A DNA stretch of 64,000 nucleotides from Pseudisothecium myosuroides (GCA_951799445.1 OX637296.1:15996001-16060000), one strand, 5' to 3'; positions 1 to 13,055 are shown, counted from the stretch's first letter. Numbers and translations: made by a program. Notes: generated by a model from the letters alone, not told the origin.

Positions 1-1068
1 GATTAGTGATTGCAATAGGAACTTTCACCTTTTGAATGTGAATTTGTCACATGAAGTGATTTTTTTAAGCCATATTAGGAAATGTTGTGACTGCTGTGTG
101 AATAAAATGACCATGAAGTATATACCTTTTGTTGCTTTTGGGGTAGTCTAGAGATTATTGGAGGCTAATTGAGTGATACGCTTCAAAAATTCATAACAAA
201 TTTATACTTTGTCCAATTATAATCCAAGCAATGATTCTTTCTTTTTGAAATGCTTTCCACACATTCCCATAGTAGTCTGGTGCTCCCTCAATCTCAATTT
301 AATACCAATGTTTCCTTTGTAAAATACAAAAGAAACATTGGTATTATTTTGAGACAAAGGGAGTACAAATTTGCATGGTCAAACTCAAAAAAATACTTTT
401 TTTTTTCATTGTTTTCTCATTAACCTAAAAAGTGACAATGTTTGACAATTTTTTCCAAAAATGTGCTCTAGTCCTTTAGAGGATAAAGTATAAAATTTCA
501 AAGTGCTGAAAATAGGTGGACCCAAAAATGACCCCAAACTTCCATGAATAGAGGTTAAACGTTTTAGGCTAAGAACGTGTCCGGGTTACTTGGTTCTAAA
601 AAGGGGTCACAATTAGGCAAAGTTACCTCACATAGTGGAATCAAGATTGTGTTCACAAGTTTTGTGAAGATAAAATCTTTGTAAGTGTATTATTGACCAA
701 ATATGAAGTACCAGTAATTGAAGTCTTGGTGTCATTCTCCCAAGATTTTTATGTGGGATCCAGAATGAATGGACTCTCAAGTTATGCCAATCTTAAAAAG
801 ATTGGAATTATTTCTCTCTACCAGTAATCCATCATTTACAATCAACTTCTCTAAGATGACGCATCTATCTTGGAGACTTGGAGCAGCTTTCTGCTCGGTC
901 CTAAACCCAGGTTAGTGAACTTGGGAGTCACTCCAGACAAACCCCAAAAATCCTCGGAAAATGTGGGCACACATCTTCAAATGCCACACAGGGAACGCAC
1001 TCTGATGCGTTCAAATGACAAAACTCGCTATCGCACAGAATGCATAGAATCAGAAACTCCAAAAGGTG
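1..1068. other. Intergenic, 3' flank of the APEM9-like gene
   Basis: AT-rich sequence with no coding region I can support. It carries one small Stowaway-like element (281-365, listed separately). The part near 870-1068 lies just beyond the stop of the minus-strand APEM9-like gene and probably contains its 3' UTR. The short plus-strand reading frame at 870-1097 overlaps the last APEM9 exon in antisense and has no recognisable domain. Confidence 0.5.
281..365. mobile_element. Short Stowaway-like MITE (Tc1/mariner type)
   Basis: An 85-bp near-perfect hairpin. The left end reads CTCCCTCAATCTCAATTTAA and the right end, reverse-complemented, reads ACTCCCTTTGTCTCAAAATA, with a shared inner arm ATACCAATGTTTC. 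The CTCCCTC start followed by a GTCTCAAAATA-like motif is characteristic of plant Stowaway elements. The expected TA target duplication is intact on the right and appears mutated to TG on the left. It is too small to code for anything. Confidence 0.75.
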
Positions 1069-4000
1069 TCAATATGCTGCAGCAGCCAACGGATTGATTT
1101 GTACACTAAATGCTAACTGCCACAGGTCACTAAATCCTACTCTGAGGGCACTGAATGATTTGCCTACGAGCCTGCAAGAAAGAAAACAAGGCAAATTAGC
1201 TTGGCAGTCATAGTCAACAGGTAGCACTACCTCTTCAAATGTTATACTCGTATTACTTAAGAAACGATAGAGACCACATGTGATACTCTAATGAGAACAT
1301 ATACTATAATTACTAGATAATACTAGAGTAATTACAATACGTTTACCAAGATGTAGCAAAACATAATTAGATATGAGATAGGGACACCCATAGCTGCCAC
1401 TTTAACGCTAACCATTGTTCCTATTATTAGACTATTTAGAAAAAAAAATAACATACTAGTTAGAGAATAAAAGAGGATTCTAGCACACCGAAGAATAAGT
1501 TATTTGGATAATGTATGCAAAAGATATGAAGGTTCAAAGTTTTATTGCTACATGACCTAAAACCAACACTTAAAACAGATATTTACAGTCTACATGTCTA
1601 AATTGGCTGACAATTTTGGGTCAGAAATTTGGGTCGATTATAGGTGTCCCTAACCTTAAACAACATTCCAGCACGGGCAGCAGTAAAACGGCACATCATC
1701 ATGCATCGTCACATATAGACATGAGGACAGTCATCATACCTTCTAAAGCTATGCCGATGTCTGAGGAAAAGAAACAGTGAGAGTGCTACAAGAGCACCCA
1801 AACGTAGTGCCCTTCCTTCCAGATTTAGTGCAGAAAGAGAATGACATGCTGAGGTAGCAGCACCCAGTCGCGCTAAGGCCAGTTCCAGAAATGTCTTCAA
1901 CGAAAAGAAACCTTCAGACACCTTCAATCTCTTCAACAGGGCCAACGATTTGGACCCTATTGATGATTCATCGACACCCGGACAAGTATCTGCTTCCCAT
2001 CCTAGCTCCTTGCTTTCTCTTGTTTCCTTATATTTCACTGAATTTTTAAACTCAAAAGACACTTGCGTAAGGCTTGAGTTGTCGACACTAGCAGTTGTGG
2101 TGGACTGGGTATCTGGTTTGGAGACTGGCTCAGCAGTCTTGACTTGCTCCATCTGCACCTGGATTTTCTTCAAGATAACCTTCATACCAAGCATAAATAT
2201 TGAAGGCATCAGCGTATTCCCTGTTTTTGAATTAAATTATGAAGAGCACCAAGTCATGTGCATTTCAACATTCGGCCTCAAAAGGCATAGCAGAGCACTA
2301 CCTGAAAACCGAAAAAACTAACTAAATGAACGTAGAAATTAAGCAAGTAGACCTACCAGTCGTGTCTCCTCCGTTAAATTTGCACGTTCCACCCAGTTCA
2401 TAGCAAACTCGATTTCCCGAAGCCCCTTTACAAGCACCTTAATTACGAAGAGTTCAACAAGTTCAGCATACTTCTCTTCCGGTAAACACGTACACTGAAC
2501 TGCCAGAAATTCTTCAAGCGCAGCTCGTGCAGCAGGAAATGCGCCATCTGATATTTGCAAACAGGCCCTACAGAACCAAAAAAAGGCACACTAGTGAATC
2601 TTTGCCTTTTCATTCATTCATTGACCCGTAAAGAGCCCAAATGGCTAACAGTGGTCGCTGCCATATCTACAAGAGTTGAAAAATGTCATTGGGGAACCTC
2701 CAACGAACGTAACAAAATTTACAATGGAAAGAAGAAATCATAGCCTGCACTTTAGTTGCTCCGTTTTTATTTCAAAACATGTCTTGGAGGTTCCTACAAC
2801 CAACTAATAGCTTCCAAAGAATATTTACTATTTTTAATTGAGCACGCAATCTTGGGGGTTAATTTGCAAAAAATTCCCACGCAATGCAGGATAAGTTTGG
2901 CTTCAGTTGACATATAGGAATCACAAAAGCATTGAGAGTAACGTAGGCTATGTCAAAATAAGAAAAAATGAAAAATGTATCCCAAAAGGATGCGTAGCAT
3001 GAATCCAAAGAATTGCACGTGGGGCGTACCCTGTTTCCAGTAGAACTAGTGGCCATTCGGCAACTCCTACATTGAGCTTTCGCAGAATGTCAAAGAACTC
3101 GCCAACTCTGTCACAGTTAACATCGTTAGATCATCCTCAAAAATTTCCTAGCACACTTAGTTTACCATCTGACGGATCATAAAGACACATTAAGCGCAAC
3201 AGCAGACCAGAAAATTAGGGTAATTAGAAAATCCCAAAGAGCTAAATGCATAGAACAATCGCAGTGTTTCTTCCTTGCGCTCACCTGCCTATTGCACGAT
3301 AACTCTGAAGTAACACCATGCCCGCACACTCCAACATCTCTTCATTCTCTGATTTCCCAACTTCGACTACCCCTTCAACGTCCTCTTCTTTCTCGTCTCT
3401 GTCGTCCACACCTCCACTATTGGTTGAGTGCATGAGACTAGACAGAGTTTGCAGCATGGTTGTGGCTGTTGAAGCTGCATCCTCATTCATGGCGCTCACC
3501 AAGTACCTGCTCGCGTAATTCACCCAAACTCAAAACCTTTCCTACATTCTAGGGTTTGCACGCCCTAACCCGGCCAGTTTGAACTCACAACAAAAATTTC
3601 TGCTCCAATATGCCACGAGTAATACGATTAAGCACCTCTGTTACATTCCCAGCAGAACATTTCACACTAAACACGAGTCACCAAATATTTCTGCTGAAAT
3701 GACGACAATATTCGACCAATTCCTACCTCTCGGTCAAGTCGATATCGTTCCAAAGCAAGTCATCGAAGCCCTAACCCTGTCCGTTCGAACTCACAACAAA
3801 AATCTCTGCTCGAATAGTTCATGAACACAACAATTCTCCACTCCTGCTAAATTTCCAGCACAAAACTTTACGCTAAAACTGAAAAACAATCTTTTCTACT
3901 AAAAAACTCGACAACATTCGACGAACTCCTACCTCTCGGCCAAATCAATTTCATTCCAAAGCAAGTCACCGGAGCCGCTGACGTCGATTTCCGTGGGCGA

Positions 4001-4153
4001 TAATTTCAACGCAGAAGAGAAGGACGAATTCCACGACATGTCGCCTTCCTTGTCGTCCTCCGGATTCTCCCCCTCGACGTCTCTCCTGCCATCGTTCTCG
4101 ATCGTTTCATCACTTTCGTCGCATCTGACCTCCTCCACGATCTCCACCGCCAT
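1069..4153 (-). CDS. APEM9: APEM9/DAYU-like tail-anchored peroxisome biogenesis protein, 439 aa, 6 exons
   Basis: Exons read on the minus strand: 4153-3933, 3506-3285, 3107-3030, 2567-2353, 2220-1740, 1171-1069. All introns are GT-AG and the total is 1320 nt. In plants APEM9 is thought to do the job of PEX26/PEX15, a tail-anchored peroxisomal membrane protein that docks the PEX1-PEX6 ATPases recycling the matrix import receptor. Visible landmarks are an acidic N-terminus, then WNEIDLAERYLVSAMNEDAA across the exon 1/2 junction, ECAGMVLLQS in exon 2, VGEFFDILRKLN in exon 3, and FAMNWVERANL in exon 4. A short hydrophobic segment (about residues 384-398) is followed by a basic stretch, and the C-terminus reads DLWQLAFSVQINPLAA. 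I chose the ATG at 4153 because no upstream in-frame ATG exists after the stop near 4216. Exon 6 is inferred from a strong polypyrimidine/AG acceptor. Without it the protein would end at 1709. The family assignment is from recalled motif similarity. The protein is somewhat longer than the roughly 330-residue Arabidopsis form. Confidence 0.78.
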
Positions 4154-5840
4154 GCCTACACCTGATGAACTATCTAATCCCACCTCGCCCGATTCAAGCC
4201 TCGTCAAATGAACTCACATACGTCATAACTCGAACCCTAAAGAAGGAAATTGAAATTTTGCAGAATTTTGCTGAAATCCATACCTTAAGTTTGTTTTGTT
4301 TGTTTTGTTACGTTGTGATCTCCCACATCGTGCGTCCCCGGTGGCGTGCTTGGTATCGTCGGAAAGCCCTAGGCGAGGAGGGCTTTGTTTCGTGGCGTTT
4401 CGACCTGCGATGTGAAAGTTATAGATTTTTGAAGTTTTTATGAATCAAAAAATTAAAAAAATCCTTTTACATTGATTTTGGCTGTGGCAACGGCACAAGG
4501 CACACTAGTTGCAGTACAGTAAAGGCAAAGTGTGAGTGTAACGATGGGGATTTGGATATCGGAAATGGGAGCAAATTGGGGAAGAAGCAATTGCGGGGTT
4601 GTGACGAGAAGACGTGCTGATGGATTGGAGAGTCCTCGCTTGGAACTTCTTCGGAGGGTTTGGCCGGGCAGCTCCGGGCAGCTGATAGCGAATTTCGCGG
4701 GGGCAGGCTCCTCCTCCACCCGTCACTCCCGAGCTGGAGTCTTATCAGAAAAAGCCTAGTTCGAGTTTCAATTCCTCGCAAGGAGATCATCTCCTCGCAG
4801 TGAGACACCCGAATTCTCCACCTCTTGTTCCGTTGGATTTGAACTCACGCGGTTGCAGTTGAGAATTCGCTTTTTTTCAAGGTTGTTTTCAAGGTATTTG
4901 CAAATGTGAGCGGTGAATTCGTTCTGGAATTCAATGCGTTAGTGGTGATCAAGTGCAACGGGAGCGAATTTGTTAATTTTCGACGAATAGAGGTGCGTGC
5001 TTGTTTCTACGGAGCAGCTACAGCAGCAGCTGCGTTTTCTATATTTTTTAGCTAGTTTAAGAATTGGTGTTTAGGTTTTAGTCTGTGTTGCTGGGAATAG
5101 GAATTCCCTTTTCTCGATGTGAGTGCGTTTAGTTTCAATCGTGACAAACAGGGTGAGGACGCGTACTTAAATTCAAACCATCGGTCGTGGTAACGCAGTT
5201 TGGTTGAAATTTTTTAGTTTCAAGAACCTTCTAGTTATGCTTTTCGAAATTTTGGTCTGTTTTTAAGGGTGTGCATCTGTGCTGCGCCGGTTAGATTTAG
5301 TTTATTTGGAAGAATTGCGGCATTGCTGTACATGAAGAAGAAACGGGGAGATTTTAACTTACCAGAGGGTGACCTAGTGTTTGACACTCCCATGCCGAAA
5401 TAATTAATATTTGACACTTCGGGAATTTGACCTAGGAAGTTGAAATATGATTTAGAATCTTCAAGTTGCTCTTGTCCAGTAAATGTGAGTCAAATCTTAT
5501 TTATTGTGTGAAATGGCCATTCATTTGGAGCCTCCAAATGGCCGGTAGTTGAATTTCAGGAGAATTGTTTTTGACCTTCTAAACATTTCAGCAATTTCAT
5601 TTTGGCATTCAGTTATTAGAAATAATCTATGTCGATTGCCGCATCATTCTACAGTAAAGAAATGCGTTCTTGAACAGGCTTATGGAATTTTCACGATTTG
5701 CTGCATTTCGGAACGAGGCAAGCTTAAGATCTGTCTTTTTTTATTTTGGTTGGCAGTGTTGAGCAGAGAATGCTCTCAATTCATCTGCTCTGTCTGTCTC
5801 ACATTCACAGGAGCTTGTGAATTGGAGAAAATAAGGGGGC
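4154..5840. promoter_or_regulatory. Shared divergent promoter region of APEM9-like and CtpA genes
   Basis: The two genes are head to head with about 1.7 kb between start codons. The interval contains one copy of a repeat found three times upstream of genes in this window (4287-4510). It also has a GC-richer stretch near 4600-4850 that probably holds transcription starts, and a 5' UTR intron of CtpA whose acceptor is the pyrimidine-rich CTCACATTCACAG ending at 5810. No coding exon is supported here, and I could not fix a TATA box or the 5' UTR donor. Confidence 0.5.
4287..4510 (+). repeat. Gene-upstream dispersed repeat, copy 1 of 3
   Basis: About 225 bp that aligns by eye, in the same orientation, with 33967-34191 and 39790-40015. 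Shared blocks include TTGTTTGTTTTGTTACGTTG, a GTGATCTCCCA-like motif, TGCTTGGTATCGT, GGAAAGCCC, GGGCTTTGTTTC, TTTTGAAGTTTTTATGAAT and TGTGGCAACGGCACAAGGCA. It has no coding capacity and no clear terminal inverted repeats. It could be a SINE-like or promoter-borne repeat, and I do not recognise the family. Confidence 0.65.
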
Positions 5841-8800
5841 ATGGCGGAAGGCCTCCACTGTCCTCGGGGGATTACATCGTCTCTCGCCGTGTGCCGCAAT
5901 GGCCGTGCAGTGCCATCCACTGCCACACTGCAGGTTCGTCTCTACAGCTTGCTTTCTGGGATTTAGGGCTTTGCTAATTGGATTGAGACGAAGTAGGAGT
6001 CCCGAGGGCAAGATGCAATTTTCAAGATTTGACCTCTCTGTAAACCTTTCTGCAGAAACTCGTTTCCGCCATGAGAAGTTAGGGGATACTCTTTCCGTCA
6101 CTTTAACCTACATGTAGAAGTGTGCTTTCTTTGAGAGATCAGTCAATAGAACTCACTAATGAGATCACTTTGTGTACAAGAGCCAAACTCTCCTGATTAC
6201 TTGTGCAATCATTCAAAGTAGGAGGTTGTAGATCACTATTGAAGGGATTGTAGACAACTCCGTTTCCATTCGAAGATCAGTGACCAGATTTATTTAGCCA
6301 TATCATGCTTACTCCCAACTTGTTAATGGACGGCCAACCAAGCGTATGAGTAGATTATTTGTTGTTGGTGGACGGGATCAGGGCCCTAATGATATTAGTA
6401 TCCTCTACCTTAGAGGAATTGGGCATTGTGGTGTTCCTGAGATTAATGTCTGCTTTTGGCAGGTAGTATCGCTGAGGAGGGGTGCCTGTAGAGCCATCAA
6501 GGGGAGCGTCGAAAGTTTGACGATTTTCTCGAGGAAAGGTCATTCAGGGCAACGCTGTGTAGCATCTGCAAGTTTGGAAAGGCCAAATGAATTGTCAAGG
6601 GGAGCTTCACTATTCTGCGGGTGGGTTCGGAGGCAGACAATCACGGCACTCAGGTGGGGAGGCCAGGTGTGGTGTCTGCCTTCGGCGCCCGTCAACTTCG
6701 ATGCAGTGGAATTCGCAGAGCCATCGGTGAGAACCTTCACCCCTGTGAAATCGTGTGAAAACTCACGTGTCAAGCCTTGTTCTGCTCTGCTGTTTTTGAC
6801 TTCAGTTGTCGAATTAAGCTAGAGGGTTTTATTTGCAGCACTTTAAGCATTTGAACATAAGGAGGAGTGTGCTTTCATTGGGAGATCGGTAGAGAGATGT
6901 GGAGACATCATTTTGGGTTCAAGAGACAAATCTGTGAAGAGCAAATTTTTATCACTGTTTAAGAATTTGCTATGCAATTTCAAAGTGGGAGGTTGTAAAC
7001 CACTATAAGTGACAGTGGACAACCCTATTTCCATTCAAGAATCAGATATTTATATGATCCTTGAATGACCGTAGATATTTATCCAAGTCGTGCTTGCGTC
7101 ACTTGCTATTGAGTCAGCCAATTGTATGAATAGATGAATTGTTTTTGGTAATATGGATTAATATAGAAATGGCATCAGGTCCGTTACGATGTCAGTATCC
7201 TGTATCTGATTTCTATTTTTTTCGCAGGCATTTCAGTCTCATTGGCAAGCTGCAATGAAGAGGCGCGGCTTAGTTTTCATCCTCAGTTCTTTGCTTGTAA
7301 CTGGAGCCCTAGCGAGCTTTGCCCTTCAGCCCTCATGTACGTTCTTCCATTATTTCATTTCGTCAAATTCGATTGGATAATGGATATTGCCTTTTTCTTC
7401 CAGTGTTACGTCAAGAAATCCTGTGACTAGCCGCAAGCAAAGGAATCACTTTTTGGCATTTCTTTTGAACTGAACCTTATGGCATGTTCACCTCTAGAAC
7501 CAGCTTTAAAGAACCTTTGGTTGATAAGGTGACTCTATGCTTGCTTCCAGTGTCATTGACGGAAGAGAATCTTCTCTTTCTTGAGGCATGGCGGACTGTT
7601 GATCGTGCTTATGTGGACAAATCATTCAATGGTCAGAGCTGGTTTAGATACCGTGAAAATGCTCTAAAAAAAGAGCCGATGACGACACGAGAGGACACTT
7701 GTACGGTCTTCTTTCTCCTCCTCAATTAAATCAAAGCTTTGTTCTTTAAGTTCTCATATCCTTAATGGCAGATGTTGAGCTATTAGCTACATAGACATTC
7801 ATATTTCTCTAGTAGCATGCAGAAGAGATCTTGAACCCAAGCCGTGTTTGGATAGTACCATCTCTGCTGCACTAGACCTAAATTTGTGTAGGGACTTTAT
7901 TGTCACCACGGATGTTTATTGCTGCCGTGCTCTGCGTCTTGCCTGTTTCATCTTCCATGTTCAAGCAGGGATGTCAGCTGACTCAGCTTTAATCAGGATT
8001 GGCTCTGTGCATACCGTGGTTGCTCAGACGCAGCCATTCGAAAGATGCTGGCAACTCTGGACGACCCTTTTACTCGATTTTTGGAACCCGAGAAGTTCAA
8101 AAGCTTGCAGGTGAGTTCGGGTTTCTAGGGATTTATTTGAAATAGTTGATTTTCGCTCCCCCATAAAGGAGCACCTTCACAGCAGTCTTTGCAATTCTTA
8201 TGTTAGATTTCCTTTTTGAGCTGAAGAGTGTTATTTATTCTTACCTGGTCATGCAGTCAGGTACAAATGGTGCTGTGACTGGGGTTGGATTGGAAGTTGG
8301 TTTCAATACAAGTGACCCGAGTACCTCAAATGAAGATTTGGTAGTAGTATCTCCTGTTTCAGGCGGTCCTGCGGCGCGTGCAGGAGTGGTTCCAGGAGAT
8401 TTAATTATGGCCATCGATGGTATCCCGACACACGGCATGGGTCTCTATGACGCAGCAAGGCGTCTGCAGTAAGTTTTTCATTTCCGGAACCTTTCCACCA
8501 ATGCCAGACAATAACATTTGACACAAACAGAATGAATTCTCCAGGAAGCAACACAGTGCTTACTTTAAATAATGCAGTGAAGAATATTTTTTATAATGTA
8601 CCTTGTCATTGCTTATTCTCGTTGGCAATATGATACTCAGCTTTTTGGCTTCTACAACAGGGGTCCAGTACAATCTGAAGTTCAACTAACATTACTGAAG
8701 AAAGAATCTACAATTCCGAAGACAATCACCGTCACGTAAGCTCTCGACCTTTTTCAACATAAACGATTCTACTTTCGAGTGGTGACTTCTAATCAGGATC

Positions 8801-10736
8801 TAAAAGGTTCGACAATAATTTCCCTACATTGTTTTGGCAGGAGAGAGAAAATCACGCTGAATCCAGTCACATGGCGATTGTGTGAGGTTCCAAAAATAGA
8901 TGGATCAACCCCACTTAAGCTGGGCTACATTCGGCTCTCTACTTTCAATCAGAATTCCTCCAGTATGTCGTCTATTAAGCTTCTTCTTCCTTTGGAATGT
9001 TGATTTCTCATATGGTTCAGGCATGATGTTTGTTCGCATTGGAACCCTTTCTTCGAGTTCGTAATCTAGAACATAGTTTTGGTATCCATCTTCTCTGACG
9101 ATTAAGTTCATGCTCCGGTTGCTGAGAAAGTAGCTGTTTTCGCTTTTTAGATTGAGATATGAATGCAGTTTTCCTTCATTTCTGCAGTGTTGTGTTCTAA
9201 CTAATATTTGTTTTGTACGACGCAGATGCTGTGAAGAAAGCTATTGAAACTTTGCAAGAAAGTGGTGCGGCGGCATTCATACTCGACATTCGTAATAACA
9301 GGTTGTTACTTCACAACTTGACTGCATAGTTTTTATGTTTGCAAGTGTTTGAAACATATTAAATCCGTCATAAGCAAAGTAGTGCTGCAGTGACTCTATT
9401 TATGGTAGACTACGTACGCTTCTTTTGTGTCCCTCAAAGCTTACTGAACATATGACCTCTTTATGACTTCTCTTTTGACGCGAAAGTCATATTCTGTTGC
9501 AGCGGTGGCCTGTTTCCTTCTGGAATCGAGATAGCAAAGATGTGGTAAGTTATAAGAAATTATCATTGATCTTTAATCTTTTCCATGAATTAGATTGTTT
9601 TAGGTTGTAACTACAATCTTTTGCAAGGATTGCAGAGAAATAGTATTTGCTCAATAGTTTCTCTGGATATTCTTCTTCCGAACATCAACAAGGATTTAGC
9701 AGGATGATGCTAAGCTTGTATTCGAATTTTCACCAGGCTGGACAAAGGCGTCATTGTATACATTGCCGATAGCGTGGGCGTCCGAGATATCTATGACACT
9801 GATGGAGACTCGGCTATCTCTACCAAAGAACCTTTAGCTGTATTGGTAAGCTGGTTCGAGAATCTCTCTTCTCTGCAATCGCCATTCATGATAGGAGTCT
9901 TCTTAGTTAAACAACATGGTTGACCTCATATACGTTAGGACTCTGTCCTCTGTTGAATTCCAGACCTGTCAGAAGCAGGTTCTGGTAAGTCTTCTGTCAT
10001 GCTTTTTTGAAGCGATTTGTTGATATTTGAATAGGTGAACAAGGGTACAGCGAGTGCAAGTGAAATTCTAGCAGGAGCTCTCAAGGACAATAAGCGGGCT
10101 GTAATTCTAGGGGAACCGACATTTGGCAAGGGGTAAGAAAACGACTGTCGCCATCTAATCGAGTTTGCCATAGAAGATGAAGCGTGTCTGTCTCGTGTTT
10201 CGAATGCGTTTTACCATAGTGTTAATTGTGCAAGTCTTCAGTTTGCATGCCATTTTTTTGGTCTAATTCATGATCTCTTATGAGCAGGAGAATACAGTCT
10301 GTGTTCCAGTTATCTGATGGTTCAGGCATGGCTGTCACTATTGCTCGCTACGAAACTCCAGGTCATATCAACATCGACAAGGTACACTAGCTCTCCTCTC
10401 ACCATTTACTCTACCATTTGTGAGTTTTGTTCATAACACTGGATGTCTGAACTGCCTTTACTGTTCATAAGTCAGTTGTACATGAAGATTGATGTCTTTA
10501 TGACTGCATCAAGGTTCTTCACTATTCACGAGCTCAGTAGGTGACAATTTACAGGGATGCCTACGTTCTATGGAGTAGCATCTTGATGTTGGTTACTTGT
10601 GTGAACGTAGGTGGGTATCACCCCTGATCGCCCCCTTCCTGCCGCACTGCCCATGGATGAGGAGGCGTTCTGCCGTTGCCTTGAAGATCCTTCCTCAGAC
10701 TGCAATTTCTCTTTCACCTCTTTGTTTAGTGGATAG
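5841..10736 (+). CDS. CTPA: CtpA-type C-terminal processing peptidase (S41A), thylakoid lumen, 550 aa, 14 exons
   Basis: Coding exons: 5841-5933, 6463-6726, 7228-7336, 7551-7700, 8028-8110, 8257-8468, 8661-8735, 8841-8962, 9226-9301, 9503-9544, 9737-9845, 10035-10132, 10288-10381, 10611-10736 (1653 nt, frame closed). The family removes the C-terminal extension of photosystem II D1 so that the manganese cluster can assemble. Residues 1-119 are rich in Arg, Ser and Ala, as in a chloroplast transit peptide. A second signal follows at about 129-155 ([19 protein letters not shown]), giving lumen targeting. The mature part opens with [25 protein letters not shown] domain lies at about 235-320 ([18 protein letters not shown]). 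The catalytic region carries [10 protein letters not shown] with Ser452 and TFGKG with Lys477, spaced 25 residues as in Tsp/D1 protease. The length is close to the roughly 515 residues of the Arabidopsis D1 protease plus a longer leader. A non-coding 5' exon continues from 5811. Confidence 0.93.
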
Positions 10737-11342
10737 TTTGTGTTGGCAGAATGCCCTCAGTTCCTGATCCTCTTTCTTGTTGAAGCTCGCACCCAGTATT
10801 GACATGCGCAGCAAAAGCGTGCGGGATAATGTCGTGCCCCCATCTGTTCATGATACGTTTGCATTCATGGCGAAGTTTGAGCGATGAGCCAAGTGCTCAG
10901 TTGTAACCTTATTCTTGATTTGTTGAAGGTGATGTCCTAATGGATATCATCCCGCACGCTTGGGGATACCAATTGACTCCCCCAAGTTCCCTCTTATGTA
11001 CGGGCTGCTCGTTTCACACTGAAAATCGTAGATATAACGCTGCATTTCAAACGTTTTATGTTTTCATGTCTACAGCTCTGAACCATTTCTTCGAGCTCCG
11101 AAATGGATTGATCTCTCCTCACTCATTGAATGTAAGAAAGACATCCCGACGCCCTAATATGTGTCTCCCATTATTAAGCAATGTACGTAACAGTCCATCT
11201 GGTTGCTCTAACCTGTCCCTTCTAGTATCTCCTAAGTTCAAAGGAACCATTCTTTTGCTGAATCTAAAGAGCTCGAACGAATAGAATCTTCCCTCATCCC
11301 TTCTTTGATCTGCTTCTTGGGTTATTTACACTCACTCATTAA
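10706..11342 (+). repeat. CtpA gene tail and 3' region, duplicated at 24425-25090
   Basis: From the last CtpA codons (CACCTCTTTGTTTAGTG) through about 600 bp downstream, this sequence aligns by eye with 24425-25090, behind OMT1. The longest matching blocks are near 10856-10900 and 24588-24633 (GTTTGCATTCATGGCGAAGT and the bases after it), with further matching stretches up to TCCCATTA and GCAATGTACGTAACAGTC. This is probably 3' UTR and downstream sequence. It is the older or parental copy, because it is joined to an intact last exon. Confidence 0.8.
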
Positions 11343-13055
11343 GTTCATCGTCATATTTGTTTCCAAAAATAAGGGTCTCATGCAATGCGGTCTGCTCAAA
11401 TTGACTTTGGTTGAGATAGAATGGCCAAAGATCGAGTCCTAAAAGGTAGAGGCACCTTACAAGCGTTTCAGTGTTCCATATGGCCACATTTTTAAATTTT
11501 TGTTCATCCAGCTCAACAAATTGTAAAATAGGGACACCCAAAAGCACCACTTCTTTCTATCAGATTGTAGTCACTATTTCTAGACTTGTCAAATTTTTAT
11601 GCTTTCTTGTTGGCAATTGAAAGAGGATTTTCAACTCACCAAAAAATGTTTCATTTGGATATTTCATGCAAAAGTTATGAAACTTTTAATAGATCCTCTA
11701 AAATCTTTACTTCATTGGAGGTAGATATTTAGTGACTTGATGTATAGAGTAGTGAGGTCCAAACCCTAATCTCTTACAAATTGCCTATTGTGCCAATCAA
11801 AGAATTTTGCATAATATTGAATGCAATTGGCATTTTTGTCTTGCATAATTAGCACTTAATTCTTACGCAATTCCAATCAAGTGTACCAAATTTAGTTTCA
11901 AAAAAGAAGAATTCCATTTAGGGTGAATTAATTGTTTCATTTAATATTCATGGTTTTACATGATAATAAATTGATAAACATTGGTGATGAATTTTCTTAA
12001 TTCAATTGCATAAATAATTATGTAGAAAACATCCATATGCACATCTTTCCTTCAACAAGTATCTCCAACAAAAAGAAGTTTCAGAATTCCCTCCACAGAG
12101 ATTTCAATGTTGGGGCGATAATGCTCAAATTTTGTAAAATAAGTATCTCTATATTTTAATTAGAGTTTGACATTTAACCCTTATACTATAATTAATTTTG
12201 TACATTTAAGTATTATCGTTCAATTACTTTGTTAAAATCTAGTTAAAATCAACAGACATTTATTGTACAGAATTTGAGAATTGTTATCCTAATATTGAAA
12301 TCTCTATTAAGGGAATTTTGAATTTAAATATAGTTTTGATAAAGTCCAAAAATGTTGATCTTGATGTTGTTGAAACAATTGATCATCATACTTTACAGCT
12401 TGATTTATTGTTTCATTGAATGCTTGTGGATCAAACAATGATAATAATGAATCTTTCAAGTCATTTTGCAAATTCCAATGAAATTGACCCATAAGTGTTT
12501 TATTTGTCAATCTCAATTCATGTTAGAAGCTAGTTGTTTGAAGTTTGATACATATATAGAGGCAGAGCAAGATCCTTATTGTAAAGAATGGATCGTGGAT
12601 GCTCGCTTGATTGTTGCCTAATGAATCTTGTCATGTTTTCTAGAAGTAGCTAAAAGTATATTGAAGTTGTTTAAGATTGGAGATCTTTTCTCAAATAAAA
12701 AAGCAAACTAAGATAAAGATTGTCCAGTAAGTAAGGTGCAAGCAACTTGGCCCATTTGTGACTTGTCTATTGGATGTTGTTGAGGTTGAAAAAAAGTGAT
12801 GAGTTAAACTTAGTTTACAAACCCTCAAAACTTTGATCGTAAACCATCAAACTTCTTAAAGAGGTTGATTCTCAATTCTTTGAAAATAGAGGTGTTTGGA
12901 TTTAGATTTTGAATAGATGAATTCTCTACATAAAATACAATGCACAACGTAGGTTAGAATGTCCTAACTTATTTTTAATCAATATGGAAACATTAAAATG
13001 ATAGATGGATCCATTTATACAACGTAGGTTAGAATGTCCTAACTTATTTTTAATC
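11343..13055. other. AT-rich intergenic DNA with repeat fragments
   Basis: No gene is seen. The stretch about 11790-12070 resembles the arms of the fold-back element at 35990-36878 (shared AACATCCATATGCACATCTTTC and GCAATCCCAATCAAG-like blocks). A 37-bp direct repeat occurs at 12944-12980 and 13019-13055 (it begins ACAACGTAGGTTAGAATG). The spacer is a short unique segment, so the repeat could mark an excision or a duplicated insertion flank. Confidence 0.5.

Noticed and set aside
1709..1740. Stop of the APEM9-like gene at 1709
   Set aside because: Reading through ends the protein seven codons past the basic stretch after the membrane segment. Splicing at 1740 to the strong acceptor before 1171 restores the DLWQLAFSVQINPLAA-like C-terminus expected of the family and keeps the frame, so I preferred the six-exon model.
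10940..11284. 114-codon frame downstream of CtpA
   Set aside because: The frame is not kept in the duplicated copy at 24425-25090, so it is not under coding constraint. It is probably 3' UTR.
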